From positions 62,001-126,000 of the forward strand of contig NW_025955003.1 of NCBI RefSeq assembly GCF_022376445.1: a stretch of 64,000 bases of DNA, written 5' to 3'. The position numbers were made by a program, and so were the translations under genes. Positions 11,820 to 24,105 of the stretch are shown here, piece after piece. Origin of the DNA: Fomitopsis serialis (lineage: Eukaryota > Basidiomycota > Agaricomycetes > Polyporales > Fomitopsidaceae). Each line of letters begins with the position of its first letter. Position 1 is the stretch's first letter. The notes under the pieces are model-generated. The model was not told the origin of the DNA. It was given only the letters and a program-made list of their open reading frames with translations, and did no database searches.

Positions 11820-14375
11820 CTGTCACGTGATGGAAACCTTACAATGCCGAGCGCGTCTCCCAATTCAACGCATCCTTCACAGGTTTCAGCGTCGTTCAAG
11901 CTCCTCCGACCAGTCACTAAGGCGTGTGGATGTCTGTGATGGGCGATATAAAAATTCCCTCGTTGGCCCACAAACATAGCTGGTATTCTAAGCGAAGCGA
12001 GGCACGAGCGTCGCGTAGAAGTGAGTCTACGCATGCAGGAGGAGATTTAGGCGCGCATCGCTCTCCTCTGCGCGCCCACTCGGACGACCGCTCTCGAAGG
12101 CTCCGCGGCCGCTACACCCTTCGAATAGCTCTCGTTTTCCCCACCCTCCCCACCCTCTTCACGCAGCACACGCCGCCAAAAACCCAATGTGTGCTTTTTC
12201 TTTATATCTTTGTTTTGTTTTTGTCTTTGTTTTGTTTGTTTTTGGCTCGACGTGTCTACCCTGCGGCCCAGCAGTGGCAATGGGAGCGCAGGGCTGCGGT
12301 ATCAACCCGCCCGCCCTCGCGGCTCACCCGTTGCCCCTCAGGTCCAGGCACACTCTTCGAGTCGGGCAGCCCTGCGGGCTGCGCCCCACACCGCCAATCA
12401 TTCCCCTCTCGCTCTCTTGCAACTGACCATCCAAGCTCACTCAGTAATAATGAGGCGGGCTGCTGGTACGCCTCGCTTCACACGTGACCTTCATATCCGC
12501 CACGCCGGTCATCGTATCCCAGTGCATAGATTATATTTGGAGCTTAGCACGCAGAGCGAAGGCGGCTCCTAGGCCTCACACACATCACTTTTATAGCACC
12601 CAATTCAACGGCATCCTCAAGTCGAGGCTGCGCTTTCTACATTCTCCTTAGATCTATGTACGACCCGGATCAATACAACAACCACATTCGCGCTGTAAAA
12701 GATAGACGCGACCGCCTCACGAAGAGGGGCATAGGGTTCCAAAAATTATGCGTGTCAGACCAGGAGCAGTCCCCAACCAGCTGCAAGTGTCCTCAAAGTG
12801 TCAACCCACGAAAGGTACGACGAGGACCTTGCGCCGCGAAGAGTATGCTCAAGGACCGCACCGTGTCCGTCATCTATCCATCACACTCTTCCCCTCGTGC
12901 ACCTTACCACTCCGAAGCGTTTTGTTTTACATGCCGAGGCATGGGGCGGGCGTTCGAACAGCGCGCTTGGCCTGCGTGCCCTCCGTACGAACGTCCAGTG
13001 ATTGGGGCCAGCGAGACGGGCTCGCCGGCAAGGGGGGACATTCACCGCAGAAGCGGATGCCCAACAGGTTAGGAATGCTCACTGCTCGCGCAGCGCCGTT
13101 CCCAGAATTTTCTCGCGATCCCGGTGGGACGTTGAGATACGATTGATGCCTCAAAATCCGCGTGAAAGCGGACATCTCATGCATCGATGAGCCACCGAGT
13201 GTGCGGACACCCTCAGCAGCAACTAAGGACCTCTATGTCTCGCCGGAGCAGGACACATTGCGGACCGGTAGTCTGATGTGTTGTAGTTACAGCACAACAG
13301 TTGAGTGATCCCTGCTCTGCTCCCGCAGAGCGCATGAATCGGGGGTGATGTTTGGTACGCTGGTGTGTCTAACACGGCACACCAGAGGCGCAGGCATACG
13401 GAGGCAACGAGGACAAACGGTCTGTCTGGGTTAGAGACCCCGTCTGCATACGAGCGTCACCATTCCGTAACTGTACACCTTGAGATAGGGGTTTATATAG
13501 ACCCGTCGCGGGAGCGGCGGTTCCGACCCAATGCCAGAAGCGGAACAGGAGGATGGCCGACCTCCAGCCTGCGTGAACGCAAGAATGGTGTCGATAGAGA
13601 ATATATGTGACGGTGATGACGGGCATCCAGGATGCGGCCCACTCCAGCAACGAGCCCGAACTCGACCCTTTCCACCCGCCTCCGCCCGGAGGCTTCGTCG
13701 GTAGGTAGTAGGAGTTACGCGTCCAAGTGATCGAAGCGGAGGATGTGGGGACTAGGGCCTCCTCGCGAGAGGGACAGACGGGGCTGCCCTGTACGTAGCG
13801 AGTGTCGCGGCCTCCGGACTGCACAGAGTGCGCATGTAGAAGACAACGTGCAAACGGCCAGTTTTCGCGCCTTATATCGATCCACCGGCGCTTCTCAGAT
13901 ACCCAGTCACGTGGACAATGCGTACCTTGCATGCCTCAGCCTGAGTCAGATGCCGTCTCCGGAGCCCGGACAGTACCATACCCGAGCCTGCTCTTGGGGC
14001 TTTGAGGAATGCAACGGGCATCGGAGGAGGAGGAGGATACTTACAAGGAGATACGCGACTACCAGCTGAGTCTTGCTTGTGCCATACATGACAAGTGGAA
14101 GGTTTGCGAACATACATCAGCGCGTATTTTGGGAGTACAAAGCGGCGGCGTACCATCTCGTGCTGTTCAACTTGGTTGCGGCCTTGCTCACGCAGAAATT
14201 TCATCACCGTCTTGCTGTGGTCCCAGGATCTGAGTGAGACGAACTAACGCGCACGATGGTTCAATGCAGGTGAGCTGCATCATTTCGATCATTTGGGTTG
14301 GTGTGTGTAGCATAGTTCTTCATCCCGTCCTTAGCAGGTCGATCGGCCAACGACAAGTAGTAGTATCGAGAGATG
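11820..14375. other. Intergenic region without a supported gene
   Basis: About 2.5 kb between the condensin promoter and the protease remnant. Both strands carry open frames up to about 187 codons (11924-12487 on plus, 13369-13932 on minus), but none shows a known domain, consistent splice sites or a homologous block. A T/G-rich low-complexity run sits at about 12200-12245. ATATAAAA near 11945 on the plus strand could serve an unidentified transcript. Confidence 0.4.
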
Positions 14376-15329
14376 TCAGGATGAGGATAGAGTCGAAGAG
14401 TACGCCCTCATACTGCAGCCACGAACGTGACTCCTGCGAAAATGGAGCTACATTAGATGGGTATATCGTTCGATGATTCGGGCAGACTGACGTGTAAGCG
14501 AACCCGACTTGGTTATTCGTGGCGTCAAACACCTAGCAAAACATCATCAGTACCAAGTGTGACAAGACTCATAACGCACCTACCACGTAGCACCTTCCCA
14601 CGAACTTCTGCCCAACGATAACATGCCACTTGTCCTTTACACTTAAGTTCCACCCGAGCGAACTGACGTAGGCATATCTGGGCACGTCGACAACATCGGT
14701 GTTTAAATCAGCTGGTATGAGCTGTGCCTCGGCATTCAGGACAAATGGCAGTCCCGAGACGTAGATCGTGAGGTTCTGCAGCGGTGCAACAGACTCCGGC
14801 GATATGGCAATCACCTCAATGAGGTTGTCATAGTCATAGAACGCGCCCGGGATCTGGCCTACATATTTGCGCGCAGACGTCGTCTGCGAGAGACAAAACT
14901 GACGTGGCGTAAGTAGTCGGTCAGTCCGAAGAATAGCAACGTACGAGTGAAGAATAGCAACGTACGAGTGGGGCCGGTGTCGACGATGCCAGTCCTACCA
15001 TACGCGAAGCTTGAGTCAATACCTCAGTAAGTCTTCGTTGCGGCCACCTACTTGCGTGGCGTGTAGATCAGAGCGCCGACAAACTAGTATTACACGAAAC
15101 ATGAGAGTAAGAACTGCGACACAAGTGTCATACTCACAAGAGACTGATCAATGCTGCCAATTGACAGCTGACCATCTTCAGAATGTTAATGGGCGTACAT
15201 AACAGCCAGCAGATCGACAACAACCAAGACGCTCACTGCTCGTCGAGAAATTGGCGTCGGTGGGTGTGAGTGCGAAAGATACCCAAGGGCCACTTTCGAT
15301 GACGCCCTGTACCAGGGCACTGTCCATGA
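14376..15329 (-). pseudogene. Pepsin-like aspartic protease remnant, C-terminal lobe only
   Basis: Minus-strand exons encode the second half of an A1 aspartic peptidase: VQGVIESGPWVSFAL (from 15329), DGQLSIGSIDQSL, then TGIVDTG (second catalytic Asp, about 14980), IPGAFYD, VAPLQNLTIYV, VIVGQKFVGRCYV and VFDATNNQVGFAYT, with a stop at 14376-14378. Spliced ends are mostly canonical. The first lobe, with its own DTG and the flap tyrosine, is absent: the dehydrogenase stop codon lies only 25 bases upstream of the first recognisable residue. A working enzyme needs both aspartates, so this should be inactive unless the missing half is supplied elsewhere. A 21-bp tandem duplication sits just after the DTG. 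Truncation by a rearrangement that brought in the dehydrogenase is my inference. Confidence 0.65.
14928..14969. repeat. 21-bp perfect tandem duplication in the protease remnant
   Basis: Two identical 21-bp units, 14928-14948 and 14949-14969. On the coding (minus) strand each contains GTACGT, the donor sequence expected after the DTG-encoding exon, so the duplication doubles the 5' splice site while keeping frame (7 codons). Confidence 0.9.
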
Positions 15330-15353
15330 CTGTATACTACATTCACACCACGT

Positions 15354-16240
15354 TCACCACGGCAGTTCTTGTCCGTCATACGACAAGAACTTCCCCGAAT
15401 CTTGCTTCCTGAGCGCTAGCACGACCCTTAACTGACCCGCGACGCTCTGCGATGGCTCCAGCCCGGCTTCCGCCCCGCCCATATCTGTCTTCACCCATCC
15501 AGGGGCCAGCGCGATGACAATGAAGTCCGGGCGGGCCTTCGCTTGCTTGAACGTCTGCGCCGGGGGCGTCAGCGTGCTCCTCGCGGCTCCAGCATGTAGC
15601 ACAATCAACATCGGGCACGTACCAGCATATTGACCGCGGTCTTGCTCACGCTGTATGTCGCCACCGCGGCGCCGCTGTCCCTCGAAAATCTCCCCAATGC
15701 AGAACTGACGTTCACGATCGTCCTCCTTGTGCCCTTCTCGAGGAGCGGGGCGTAGAGCTGCCCAAGTAGTGCGGGCGCGGCGACGTTCGTCTGGAGCGAG
15801 GCCAGGAGCTCGTCGTAAGAAAAGTCAAAAGCGTCGTCGCGCGGGCACTGTCCGGCTCGGTCAGCCCGCCTGCCAATGTGAAGGAGAGCGAGTGTGCACT
15901 CACGATACCGGCGTTATTGTAGAGGTAGTCGAGACCGCGGCCGTTCAGCACTGCTTCCACCGTTGCGACGCTCGTGCGGATGCTTTCCTCGCTGCTCACG
16001 TCGAGTTGCACGATGTGCAGCTCCGCGCCTTCCGCGGGCTTCAACGCATGCAGGTGAGACGCGGAGGAGGGGTTCCGACACGCAGCAAGCACAATGTTGT
16101 TGGATGTGGAAGCTAGCTGGCGCGCGAGCTCCAGTCCGAGGCCGCGAGAAGCACTATGAACGGTCGATGTCAGCATCTGTTGAAAGCGGCCAAAATGACT
16201 GGACACACCCTGTAATGAGCCAAGAAACGACACTCGCCAT
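15354..16240 (-). CDS. Short-chain dehydrogenase/reductase (SDR)
   Basis: NAD(P)-dependent oxidoreductase of the classical SDR type; substrate unknown. Four exons: 16153... preceded by 16209-16240, then 15904-16153, 15623-15847 and 15354-15554. All introns are GT-AG and in phase. The first junction rebuilds the cofactor motif TGASRGLG, giving the start MASVVSWLITG at 16240 rather than the longer unspliced frame. Other hallmarks are the NNAG motif, NVSS with the catalytic serine, and YSVSK with the catalytic Tyr and Lys, then APGWVKTDMGG. Predicted length is about 235-240 residues, as usual for the family. A possible TATA (CTATAAG on minus, near 16336) lies about 95 nt upstream. No neighbours suggest a pathway. 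Confidence 0.92.
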
Positions 16241-17621
16241 CGCTGCAAGCTTTTGTGTGAGTGGTGTCGATCTCAGGAAAGTGGATACGTGAAAACGAGC
16301 ACGCTGTGTCTGCTCCTGTCCACTCGTGTCCACCCTTATAGAAACCGCCTAGCGTCTATCGGCCTGTCATTTCAATACCAATTCTGCTCTGGCGAGGGAT
16401 CGAGGGATTGGTATAGCCACATTCGTCGTCGAGACCAGTCAAATGATCGGTGTACTTATCATAGTACGACGACGCTTGAATTAAAACTTTGACAGCCTGA
16501 GCATGTTCCTGTTCTCTGTCAGCATCACACAGCCGTGCACACTCTCCGGGCGTCGGTGGTCCTAGTGGGCCTAGCTAAGGATTACGATGGTTCAGCAATA
16601 TCGAGGATGCCATACCTATACATGGCCGGCACCGATTCAGATCGCCAAGAGCCTATCGCCCCTGCCATTGGCGACTCCTGGCCGCCCCCAGGCCCGAATC
16701 GCATAGTGATTTTGAGGGAGCAGCACTGAGCCAAAGGCAAACAAGTGGCGAACTCACGGTCAGAGTACATCGCGGTCACGGGACGCATTTACGTACCGTA
16801 TACCCAGGGTGGTGCGTCCGGCCGGCAAGGGACCGTGCGTCTCTGGCTGACGGAGCGTCGCGGTATGTAGTGGGCCGTCGGGCAGCCATGTATATAGCCC
16901 CGCATCATCTTTCCCGGGCAGAGGCGGCAGATACGTCTGCTCTACCCCACCCACCGCGCCCTCGTAGTTCAGTGACAGTGGACGTCACGGACGATAGCTC
17001 ATTCATGCTGCAATTGTTCTGGCTCCTTCACGTTCTGGCGGCCAGCGACGACGTTTCCGAGGATCGCACAATCGCTTGCCAGCCTTGCGATACGAAATAG
17101 AGACGTGCCATGAGTCGGGTGTTCCATATACTTGGCAGAGAAACTGCATACCATTCACTCAACGTTGAACGGGACGCGCCCTGTGGATAACTTACGTGTC
17201 ATTGACACCCTAAGTAGTATAAATGGGTTGGATGCTGTTACGCAGTGGGGCATACGACTCACTCCTCGACGTCATCTTCGTACTTTCGCATTGGCGGGCG
17301 TGACAGAGACGGACACAAGTGACAACGACAACAGAAATGACCAGACACGCAGAGATTGACAATGACATGACGACGCACCCCGCCTTGCTTCTCCGTAGCC
17401 TGGCCTACCAACTTGATTGTGGTCAGCAGCAGCTAAGACACTCAAATTAGGAACGGCTGCTGCCTTGTGGGGATGCGGCCCTACAGTGCCCGCGGGCATG
17501 TCGAATGTCAGATTGACAATACGTGCGTGGTCGGGTAGACGTTGGGTAGACGATGGAGAAAATGGCAGGAAACGGATTCGCGCTACAGCCTATGCTACAT
17601 GTCATCCGATGGGTATATCTT
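16241..17621. other. Intergenic region, nothing supported
   Basis: About 1.4 kb between the dehydrogenase start and the DAM1 stop. Open frames here are all under 80 codons apart from shadows of neighbours, with no domain or splice support. I see only the dehydrogenase promoter at its left end. Confidence 0.4.
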
Positions 17622-18824
17622 TCAGGCCGGCAATCCGTGCCAGTGGTATAGAACAGCACCCTGGCACCAAGGCAACGTCAGATATGATGGTGAAATGATG
17701 TGGTAGCGCACACGTACGGTGCTGTTGTCTTTCTGTACAACCTTTCTGTTCACCAACGCGATCAGACACTTGTTCACACGCGCCTGGTTGAGGTCGGGCG
17801 GTTTCAGCAGCTCGACGACTGCGGTACCACCAGCCGCATCAGCGCACACACCAAACACATCACATCTAGAGCGTTGCTCACTGCCGACACCCCTCCCCGG
17901 GCGGTCCAAGAAGCCCTCAATGACCTGTTCAAGCCACCGCCTCAGGTTCGGCTCGCTCCCACGATACTCGAGCGGGAGGGTATTCGCGACCTTCTCCATG
18001 AGCAAGCCGCGCTCCCTCTTCTCCTTTGTAGTCAACTTCGGCTTGCCCACTTTCTTCTTCACGGGTACCTTCGAGCCAGACGCAGCGGTGGTCGCGGAGG
18101 CTGCGGTGGCGTTTGCGAGGACGGTCTCGTTGCCGGCTTCATCAGCAGATGGGGCGGTTGTTCGTGAAACGGGAGAGATGGGTGTGGGCGGGCGGTTGGC
18201 GGCGACTTCGGCGGCATGGGCTGCAGCAGCGTCTTCCTCTGCTGTATGGGCGATGAGGGAGTTGCCGGTTGTCTGAGACGTGTCTGCTTACCAGCTCTTC
18301 GTTTCGCGAGCTCGTATGATGCAGCAGTCGGTGCCTACATGCCATCGCAAATCATGGTCAGTCTGTCGTCAACCGTGGCTTCCCAATTCTCCTCTCCTCT
18401 GGAAGCCATTACCCCGGCATGAGCACACGACCTCAGGTGGATGATGCGGATGATGCGGATGCCGAAGGTCACGATGCTCAGCGTTCTTGTGCGGAGACCG
18501 CCATCCACTTCTACCGGTTCTATCACGGGAACGTGATGAAATACACACCTGAGGCCAGTCCACTGTGAGAGCGTTCATGTTCATTACGTAGAGCCAGCTT
18601 GCGAAGCTTTCATTGAAGGAGCTGAGAGCGTCGCCAAGGTTGCGCATGGCCTGCACGCTGTTGTTGAGAGCCTCCACCTCGTCCAGTAGCTCTCCGAGCG
18701 CGGGCTCGAGGAAGCCGAGACCATGGGGCGCGTCAGGGTATGCGCCCGAGCGCGAGAGGCGGAAGAGGGACCCCTGCGAGACGCGACGAAGCGGGGTGCG
18801 CTGCGGTGCAGGAACTGTGCTCAT
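17622..18824 (-). CDS. dam1: DASH/DAM1 complex subunit Dam1
   Basis: Microtubule-binding subunit of the outer-kinetochore DASH ring, a target of Aurora kinase. Exons 18549-18824, 18292-18334, 17882-18241, 17718-17818 and 17660-17622 join in phase to about 272 residues. N-terminal family signatures: PLRRVSQGSLFRLSRS, GLGFLEPALGELLDEVEAL, LGDALSSFNESFASWLYVMN and MNALTVDWPQ. The middle is Ala-rich, then ANRPPTP. The C-terminal part has KLTTKEKRERGLLMEKVA, LPLEYRGSEPNLRRWLEQVI, NKCLIALVNRKVVQK and the end YHWHGLPA, the last exon being 39 nt. The first intron is longer (214 nt) than the rest (about 50-60 nt). The gene is divergent from the permease, with 442 bp between the two start codons. The family call is secure. 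Confidence 0.93.
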
Positions 18825-19266
18825 TGTGGCGATCTATGCCGTGATCCAAAACATGGGCGGGAGGAGGCGCGACGGAGAGGAGAAGGACAACCACAGGACA
18901 CCCTGCAAGCGCAGGCCAATGGGGACGCGTCGCGTCTGCGATACACGTGACTGACGCGCAACGCGTTGCAAGGCGGCCACGCGCGTCGTCGCGGGGGCAT
19001 TTGCGGGTGGCTGCCGGCTGGAGGCCGACTGGCTTGGGGGCTGCTTCTGCGATTGCGCTATTGATCGGCTAAAGAGCCTCAAGGGCCCGCTAAAAGGCCT
19101 CGTCCATGGTTACCACCACCGCGCCACAATCGTAGCCTTCCCCAGCCCGGACCTCGTAGGCCTCCTTTCCCTTGTCTTCGTCGCAGCTCGTCCGCTGGCG
19201 GACAGGATATCGGCTCTTTTCTTTGGCCTTTGCCCCCACCGCCAAATCGCCGCGAAAGTCGGCCAC

Positions 19267-22081
19267 ATGAACCCAGGCTCGTCCACGCTCTTCGATGCGC
19301 TCAAGTCGCCCTCCAGCTTGAGCCCCCATCTTCCGAACCCGAGCTACAAGCGAACTGTTCTCTCGCCTCGCGCTTCTCTCGACTCCGATGACTCTGACTT
19401 ACGCGACCTCGAGATCTCCGAGGGCCTCCTTCTCGTCGATGCGCCGATCAGTGCGCGGGGGAAGGCGTATCCGCTCACTCCCCTCGATTTTGAGCACGAT
19501 CTTCTCCCGCTCACAGCAGGGTTAAGCAATGCTGATGGGTTCGCTGCTGCTGCCGCAGCACAGCCGAAGACGCTGGGTCTTCTCAATGGTAGTGACACAT
19601 ACCTAATTTGTAGAACGTACGCTGACAACAAATTGCAGGCATCGCCCTCATTGTAGGGCTGCAGATTGGCTCAGGGATATTGTAAGTGCACAATCGTCGC
19701 TTAGACTGGTGGACAATGGCAATGGCACCGTATGCCAAGTTGTGACTACATCTCAGGAACGTAGAAGCAGGCTTCGGCAATTTGGTGTAATGTCTCGATC
19801 ACTGGTTGTGGGTCCAACGGCGGAATCCTCTTGATCGGATCGGTTCTAAGAGGTCCTGGGCCTACGGCTGGTACAACTGGCCTCTGCGGAACCACCGTCT
19901 ACAGTGCACATACGTCCTCCTTCATCCGAGAGCGTCATGCTATCACCTTGGAAGCATGCTAACGATCACCTTCACACAGCTCTGCCCCTGGAGTCGTCAT
20001 CGCTAACATGCACTCCGTCGGTGCAAGCCTCGGCATATGGCTCGGTGCGGGTCTGCTCGCATGGACCGGCGCGAGCAGCTTTGCGGAGCTCGGCTCGTCC
20101 ATCCCCGTCAACGGCGGCGCCCAAGCTTACCTGCACTACGCGTACGGCCCGCTCGTCGCATATCTCTTCGCATGGACCGCTATCATCGTCCTCAGCCCTG
20201 GTGAATTGTCTCCCGTATCTCGTCTCTCGTACTCAGTGCTGATTTAAATTGATATTTGAATGGGACGTTGCTGGCGTTGACAGGCGGGAACGCTGTAATC
20301 AGCTTGGTATTTGCGGAGTACCTCAATCGGCTGTTCTGGCACAGCACGAGTGCGGATGCGTCCCCCGATAGTATCCCGCAATGGGCTGTCAAGCTCACTG
20401 CGGTATCTGCCATCCTTTTCGTATTCCTCATATGCGTTGCCACTCCCAACGCAGCGCCCCGCATGGCGGTGATGTTCACCGCGGTCAAGGTTCGCGCCTC
20501 CTACTCATCGAGGAGCCTTCGCTAACTCCGAACCACCAGGTCGTGGCTCTGGTACGTCAGCTTGTGTCTATTGTTTCCCAAGCAGTTCGCAGAGATGCCG
20601 ATACTAACTGTGCATCGCATTCTCCAGATCTCAATCACCGTCCTCGGCCTCGTGCAGCTCGCTCGCGGACAGGCGTCCTCCTCGCTCACGTCCGAACCCT
20701 TCTTCGCGTCGCCACTCTCCGGCGCGGGCGCAAGCTCGCTCGCACAGGCAGGGCCCTCTGAGATTGCGCGTGCGCTCTACTCGGGTTTGTGGGCGTTCGA
20801 CGGATGGAACCAGGCGAACTACGTCGGCGGCGAGATGAAGGACGCGCAGAGGAATATCCCGAGGGCGATCCACTGTAGTATGGGTGCTGTGATCGTGAGT
20901 GTGGTCTTGCGCCACGGCCACGTTCAATTGCTGACTCGTGGTGTAGATCCTTTTCTTCCTCGCGAACCTATCGTACTTTGTCGTGCTCGACAAGGCGCGT
21001 CCCAGGACTGACGGACTTGACATCGCACTAACGCCGTATTACGTTCACAGGCAACCCTGGCGCGCAGTAACACCGTGGCCCTGGACTTTGGCCGCGCGCT
21101 CTTCGGTCCCGTCGGCGGGATCGTCTTCGCGCTGATGGTCGCCATCTCATGCTTCGGCGCCCTCAACGGTTCGTTCACCCATGATAAACGAGTATTTACT
21201 CAGAATGACTCTGACTACGGACACCGCGCAGGCTCGGCCTTCACCTCGTCCCGTCTGATCTACGCCGCGGGCAAGGAGGGTTACCTCCCCGCGGTGTTCG
21301 GGCAGCTCAACAAGCGCCTGCAGACACCGCTCAACGCGATGGGCCTGCAGGCGACGCTGACGATCACGTTCATCGTCGTTGGGGGCGGCTTTCGGTCGCT
21401 GATCAACTTCTCGGTCGTCGCCGCGTGGACGTTCTACTTCCTCACTGTGAGTAGCGACGCTCGGTCGGGTGGTGTCCGCGGAGGCTGACGGTGCGCTGGC
21501 CGTGTAGGTCCTGGGTGTGCTGGTGCTGCGTATGAAGGAGCCGCAATTGGAACGGTATGCATCTTGAGGCGTCGTGATTGGGCTGGATTGATCGTTAACA
21601 TTCTTCGTGCAGGCCGTACAAGACGTGGCTTACTACGCCTATAATCTTCTGCGCCGTGCGTCACTCATCATGGCCGGTTCGTGTGATTCGCAACTAAAAG
21701 TGCACAGGTTTGCATCTTCCTGCTGTCGATGCCCATCAAGGCCGCGCCGACGCAGGCGTTGGCCGCAATAGGTTGATATGTGCCTCAACTGTCCCTCTCT
21801 CATGCTGACGCGAAGTGCAGGCTTTATCCTGGCGGGCATCCCCGTGTACTATATGACGCAGCGCGAAGAGCTCTCGTCCACGCTGAACGCCATCTGTACG
21901 TCATCGAGAGCACTGCTCGCCTTGTTGTGAGCCTGACCGGCTCTCATTGACAGCGATCGCGAAAGACCGGTTCGAACGATTGCGCGCGAGGTGGGCGCAC
22001 GGAGACGACTGGGAGGCGGTCTCGGCCGAGCGAGAGGACCACGTCGAGATGGTCGATAGCGCACGGACGTCTCTGATGTAG
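19267..22081 (+). CDS. APC-superfamily amino-acid permease (LAT/Mup1-like)
   Basis: Plasma-membrane amino-acid transporter of the L-type/methionine-permease branch. A disordered N-terminus of about 107 residues precedes the first helix, LGLLNGIALIVGLQIGSGIF, split by introns, then SAPGVVIANMHSVGASLG. Conserved blocks further on: AWTGASSFAELGSSIPVNGG, GLWAFDGWNQANYVGGEM, SNTVALDFGRALFGPVGG, SCFGALNGS plus AFTSSRLIYAAGKEGYLP, and INFSVVAAWTFYFLTVLG; about 12 hydrophobic segments in all. Exons include 19267-19588, 19639-19681, 19980-20200, 20284-20489, a 12-nt microexon 20540-20551 and 20628-20892; the intron at 20995-21050 starts with GC. The second intron is long (298 nt). Stop TAG at 22079-22081 after a cytosolic tail of about 50 residues. 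Exact substrate cannot be read from sequence. Confidence 0.93.
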
Positions 22082-22366
22082 CTGGTAGTGAGTAGTGTGA
22101 TAAATAAAGCTGTGTTGTACACTGTTCTCAGTAAGCCTGATGGTCAGTCCGGCATGGTTCAGAAAGTGGAGATGAAGCGATTTGGGACCATAGTGCTGTA
22201 AGCATACATTGCCAGTCATAGTATAAATTTTACTCTATTAACGTCCTCGTACATCTAGTGGCGGCATTTGGGGAAAGGTCATGCATGGCCGTGTGTGCAT
22301 TGCCTGCGTACATAGCATAGGTTGATCAAGAGAATTGACACAGTATGAAGGATGGTGGCGGTGCCC

Positions 22367-23681
22367 TCACTCCTCTGCAGCTTCGACGCGCTCGAGGAGA
22401 GGGCGGCCCTCATGCCGCCTACTGTGCCTCAAAGCGGAGTCGTGTCGGGCAAGTATCTTCTGGCATCGCAGGCATCTCCACCTGTCCTCGCCGGTATGGG
22501 TCGCCTCGTGGCGCTTGAGGTCTCTACTCGCCAGGAACGAGTAATCGCAATCGACATATTTGCAGTGAAGCAGATTTCTCGGCGTGTTGTCGCGCTTGGG
22601 GGCAGAGTGCGCACTTTGCGGTTTCGCGCGCGGGACTCTCACCCTGGAGCCGGTCTTGGCACGAGTTGTAGCATGTCCCGCGCCAGCTTTGCGACTCCGA
22701 CTCCTGGTCATCATGGATCCCGATGCGACGTTACGAGCAGCTTGATCGCTGCGATTCTTGACCTTGCCGACTTCCCTGGTGCCTTGTGCTTTACCTGAGT
22801 CGCCGCTGCTGCTAACATCTACTGGATCCTCCTCAGGTGTGTATTCGTTGTACGCGTCATCTTCGCTGAGCTCACTTGACGATGCTTGCGAGATCGTGGG
22901 AGAGCTAGGCCGTGAGATGGATGAATCGGAAGCGGGCTCGCTCATAGGACCATACTGCTGCGATGTCGACGTGAGTGGCGTTGACTCGGTCTCCGCGAGA
23001 GGTGCAGACGACACTGTGGAGGGCGTGTATGCCGAGGCGACCTCAGCAGACTGAGAAACAATGGACCGACTCCTCGCAGTTGCAGGCATGCACGCCAGCA
23101 AAGACATTACTGTCTCTTCTTCTTCCAGGTCCGGGTCCGGGTCTAACTGATATGGCGCAGGTACATCCCGCCCCTCGGCATGGTTTTCAGGTTGCGCGCC
23201 ACGGCGTAAGGCTTTTCCATGCTCCTGGTTCGGTTCTTTCAAGCGGAGCCACTGCGTGACAGCGAAAGTAGTGACTAGGACTGGTTCGGACCGCCAGTGC
23301 CCATCCAGGTGGCGCCGCACATAGGACGAAGTTTGATGTTGACCATTGCTTGAGACATGGTCGTCGGAGAGTGCCACAGAACCAGATCGAGCGTCTGGAG
23401 GACTTTGGATGGTATTGGGATCGTCGCCAGCGATACCAATACCTGTAGCCTTGTTGTGCGCCACACGTTCGAGACGAATCTGCGGAGCAACCCAAGTGGG
23501 TCAGAGGCTACCATGAGCATAGGGATAGCAAGTGGCATACAGCGCTATCCCGGTGTTCTGAACGCTCCGGCCCCGGGCCCTGGTTCGTCTCTGGTTCATC
23601 CATTATGGATTCCTCCACTGGGTAAGACGTGGCTGAGTGCGCGTACTCTACTGAGTCGGAAACGGTGGAGGTAGGTGGCAT
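22367..23681 (-). CDS. C2H2 zinc-finger protein, tandem paralog 1
   Basis: Probable DNA-binding regulator. The ATG at 23681 starts MPPTSTVSDSVEYAHSATSY; a donor near 23530 and acceptor near 23484 join to IRLERVAHNK, and the second exon runs to the stop at 22367. The N-terminal two-thirds are disordered and Ser/Asp/Glu-rich, with a basic patch before the fingers. Two adjacent C-terminal fingers are visible: C-x4-C (CKYVDC) with HEATH, then CLRC with HSRRH, followed by the short tail RPLLERVEAAEE. The same two-finger end and the block HQTSSYVRRH recur in the next gene, so this is a local duplicate. About 420 residues. A TATAAGT sits about 70 nt before the ATG. Target genes are unknown. Confidence 0.85.
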
Positions 23682-23750
23682 AGTAGGACGAGGGGAAGAG
23701 AGTCGATGACATGGACGATGAAGCTCTGCCAGGAGAGGGCCAAAGCCTGC

Positions 23751-23757
23751 ACTTATA
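23751..23757 (-). promoter_or_regulatory. TATA box, zinc-finger paralog 1
   Basis: TATAAGT on the minus strand, about 70 nt upstream of the ATG at 23681. The spacing matches those of the other two paralogs. Confidence 0.45.
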
Positions 23758-24105
23758 CTCATGCCAGCGGCTATGAATGCATGCGGACTTCGGGACTCGG
23801 ACTCGGACGCGCAAAAGTACATATTGTGACGTGGTCACGGGCTTGGATTGTGACATCTCGAGTCAGACAGAAGCAGCTGCTTGTACAGTAGCTCGTCTGT
23901 CTGGAAACCGGTTTGAGGTGCCAGTCAGCCGATGAAGTCGAATACAAAATTTTGTAGTAAGCATACACTGTTATAAGCATCATGACAGTACAAGAACGCC
24001 AGGTCCAACTGTCCCAGCACGCATATGCATATGGCATACAGGTCGTCAATATATGGTTCGCATACTTAGCTCATTTGGCCGGGCGGCTAGGGCTCAAGCC
24101 TGGCC

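Noticed and set aside
13369..13932. 187-codon minus-strand frame as part of the aspartic protease
   Set aside because: The protease already ends at 14376 after its conserved C-terminal VGFAYT block, and this frame has no matching sequence.
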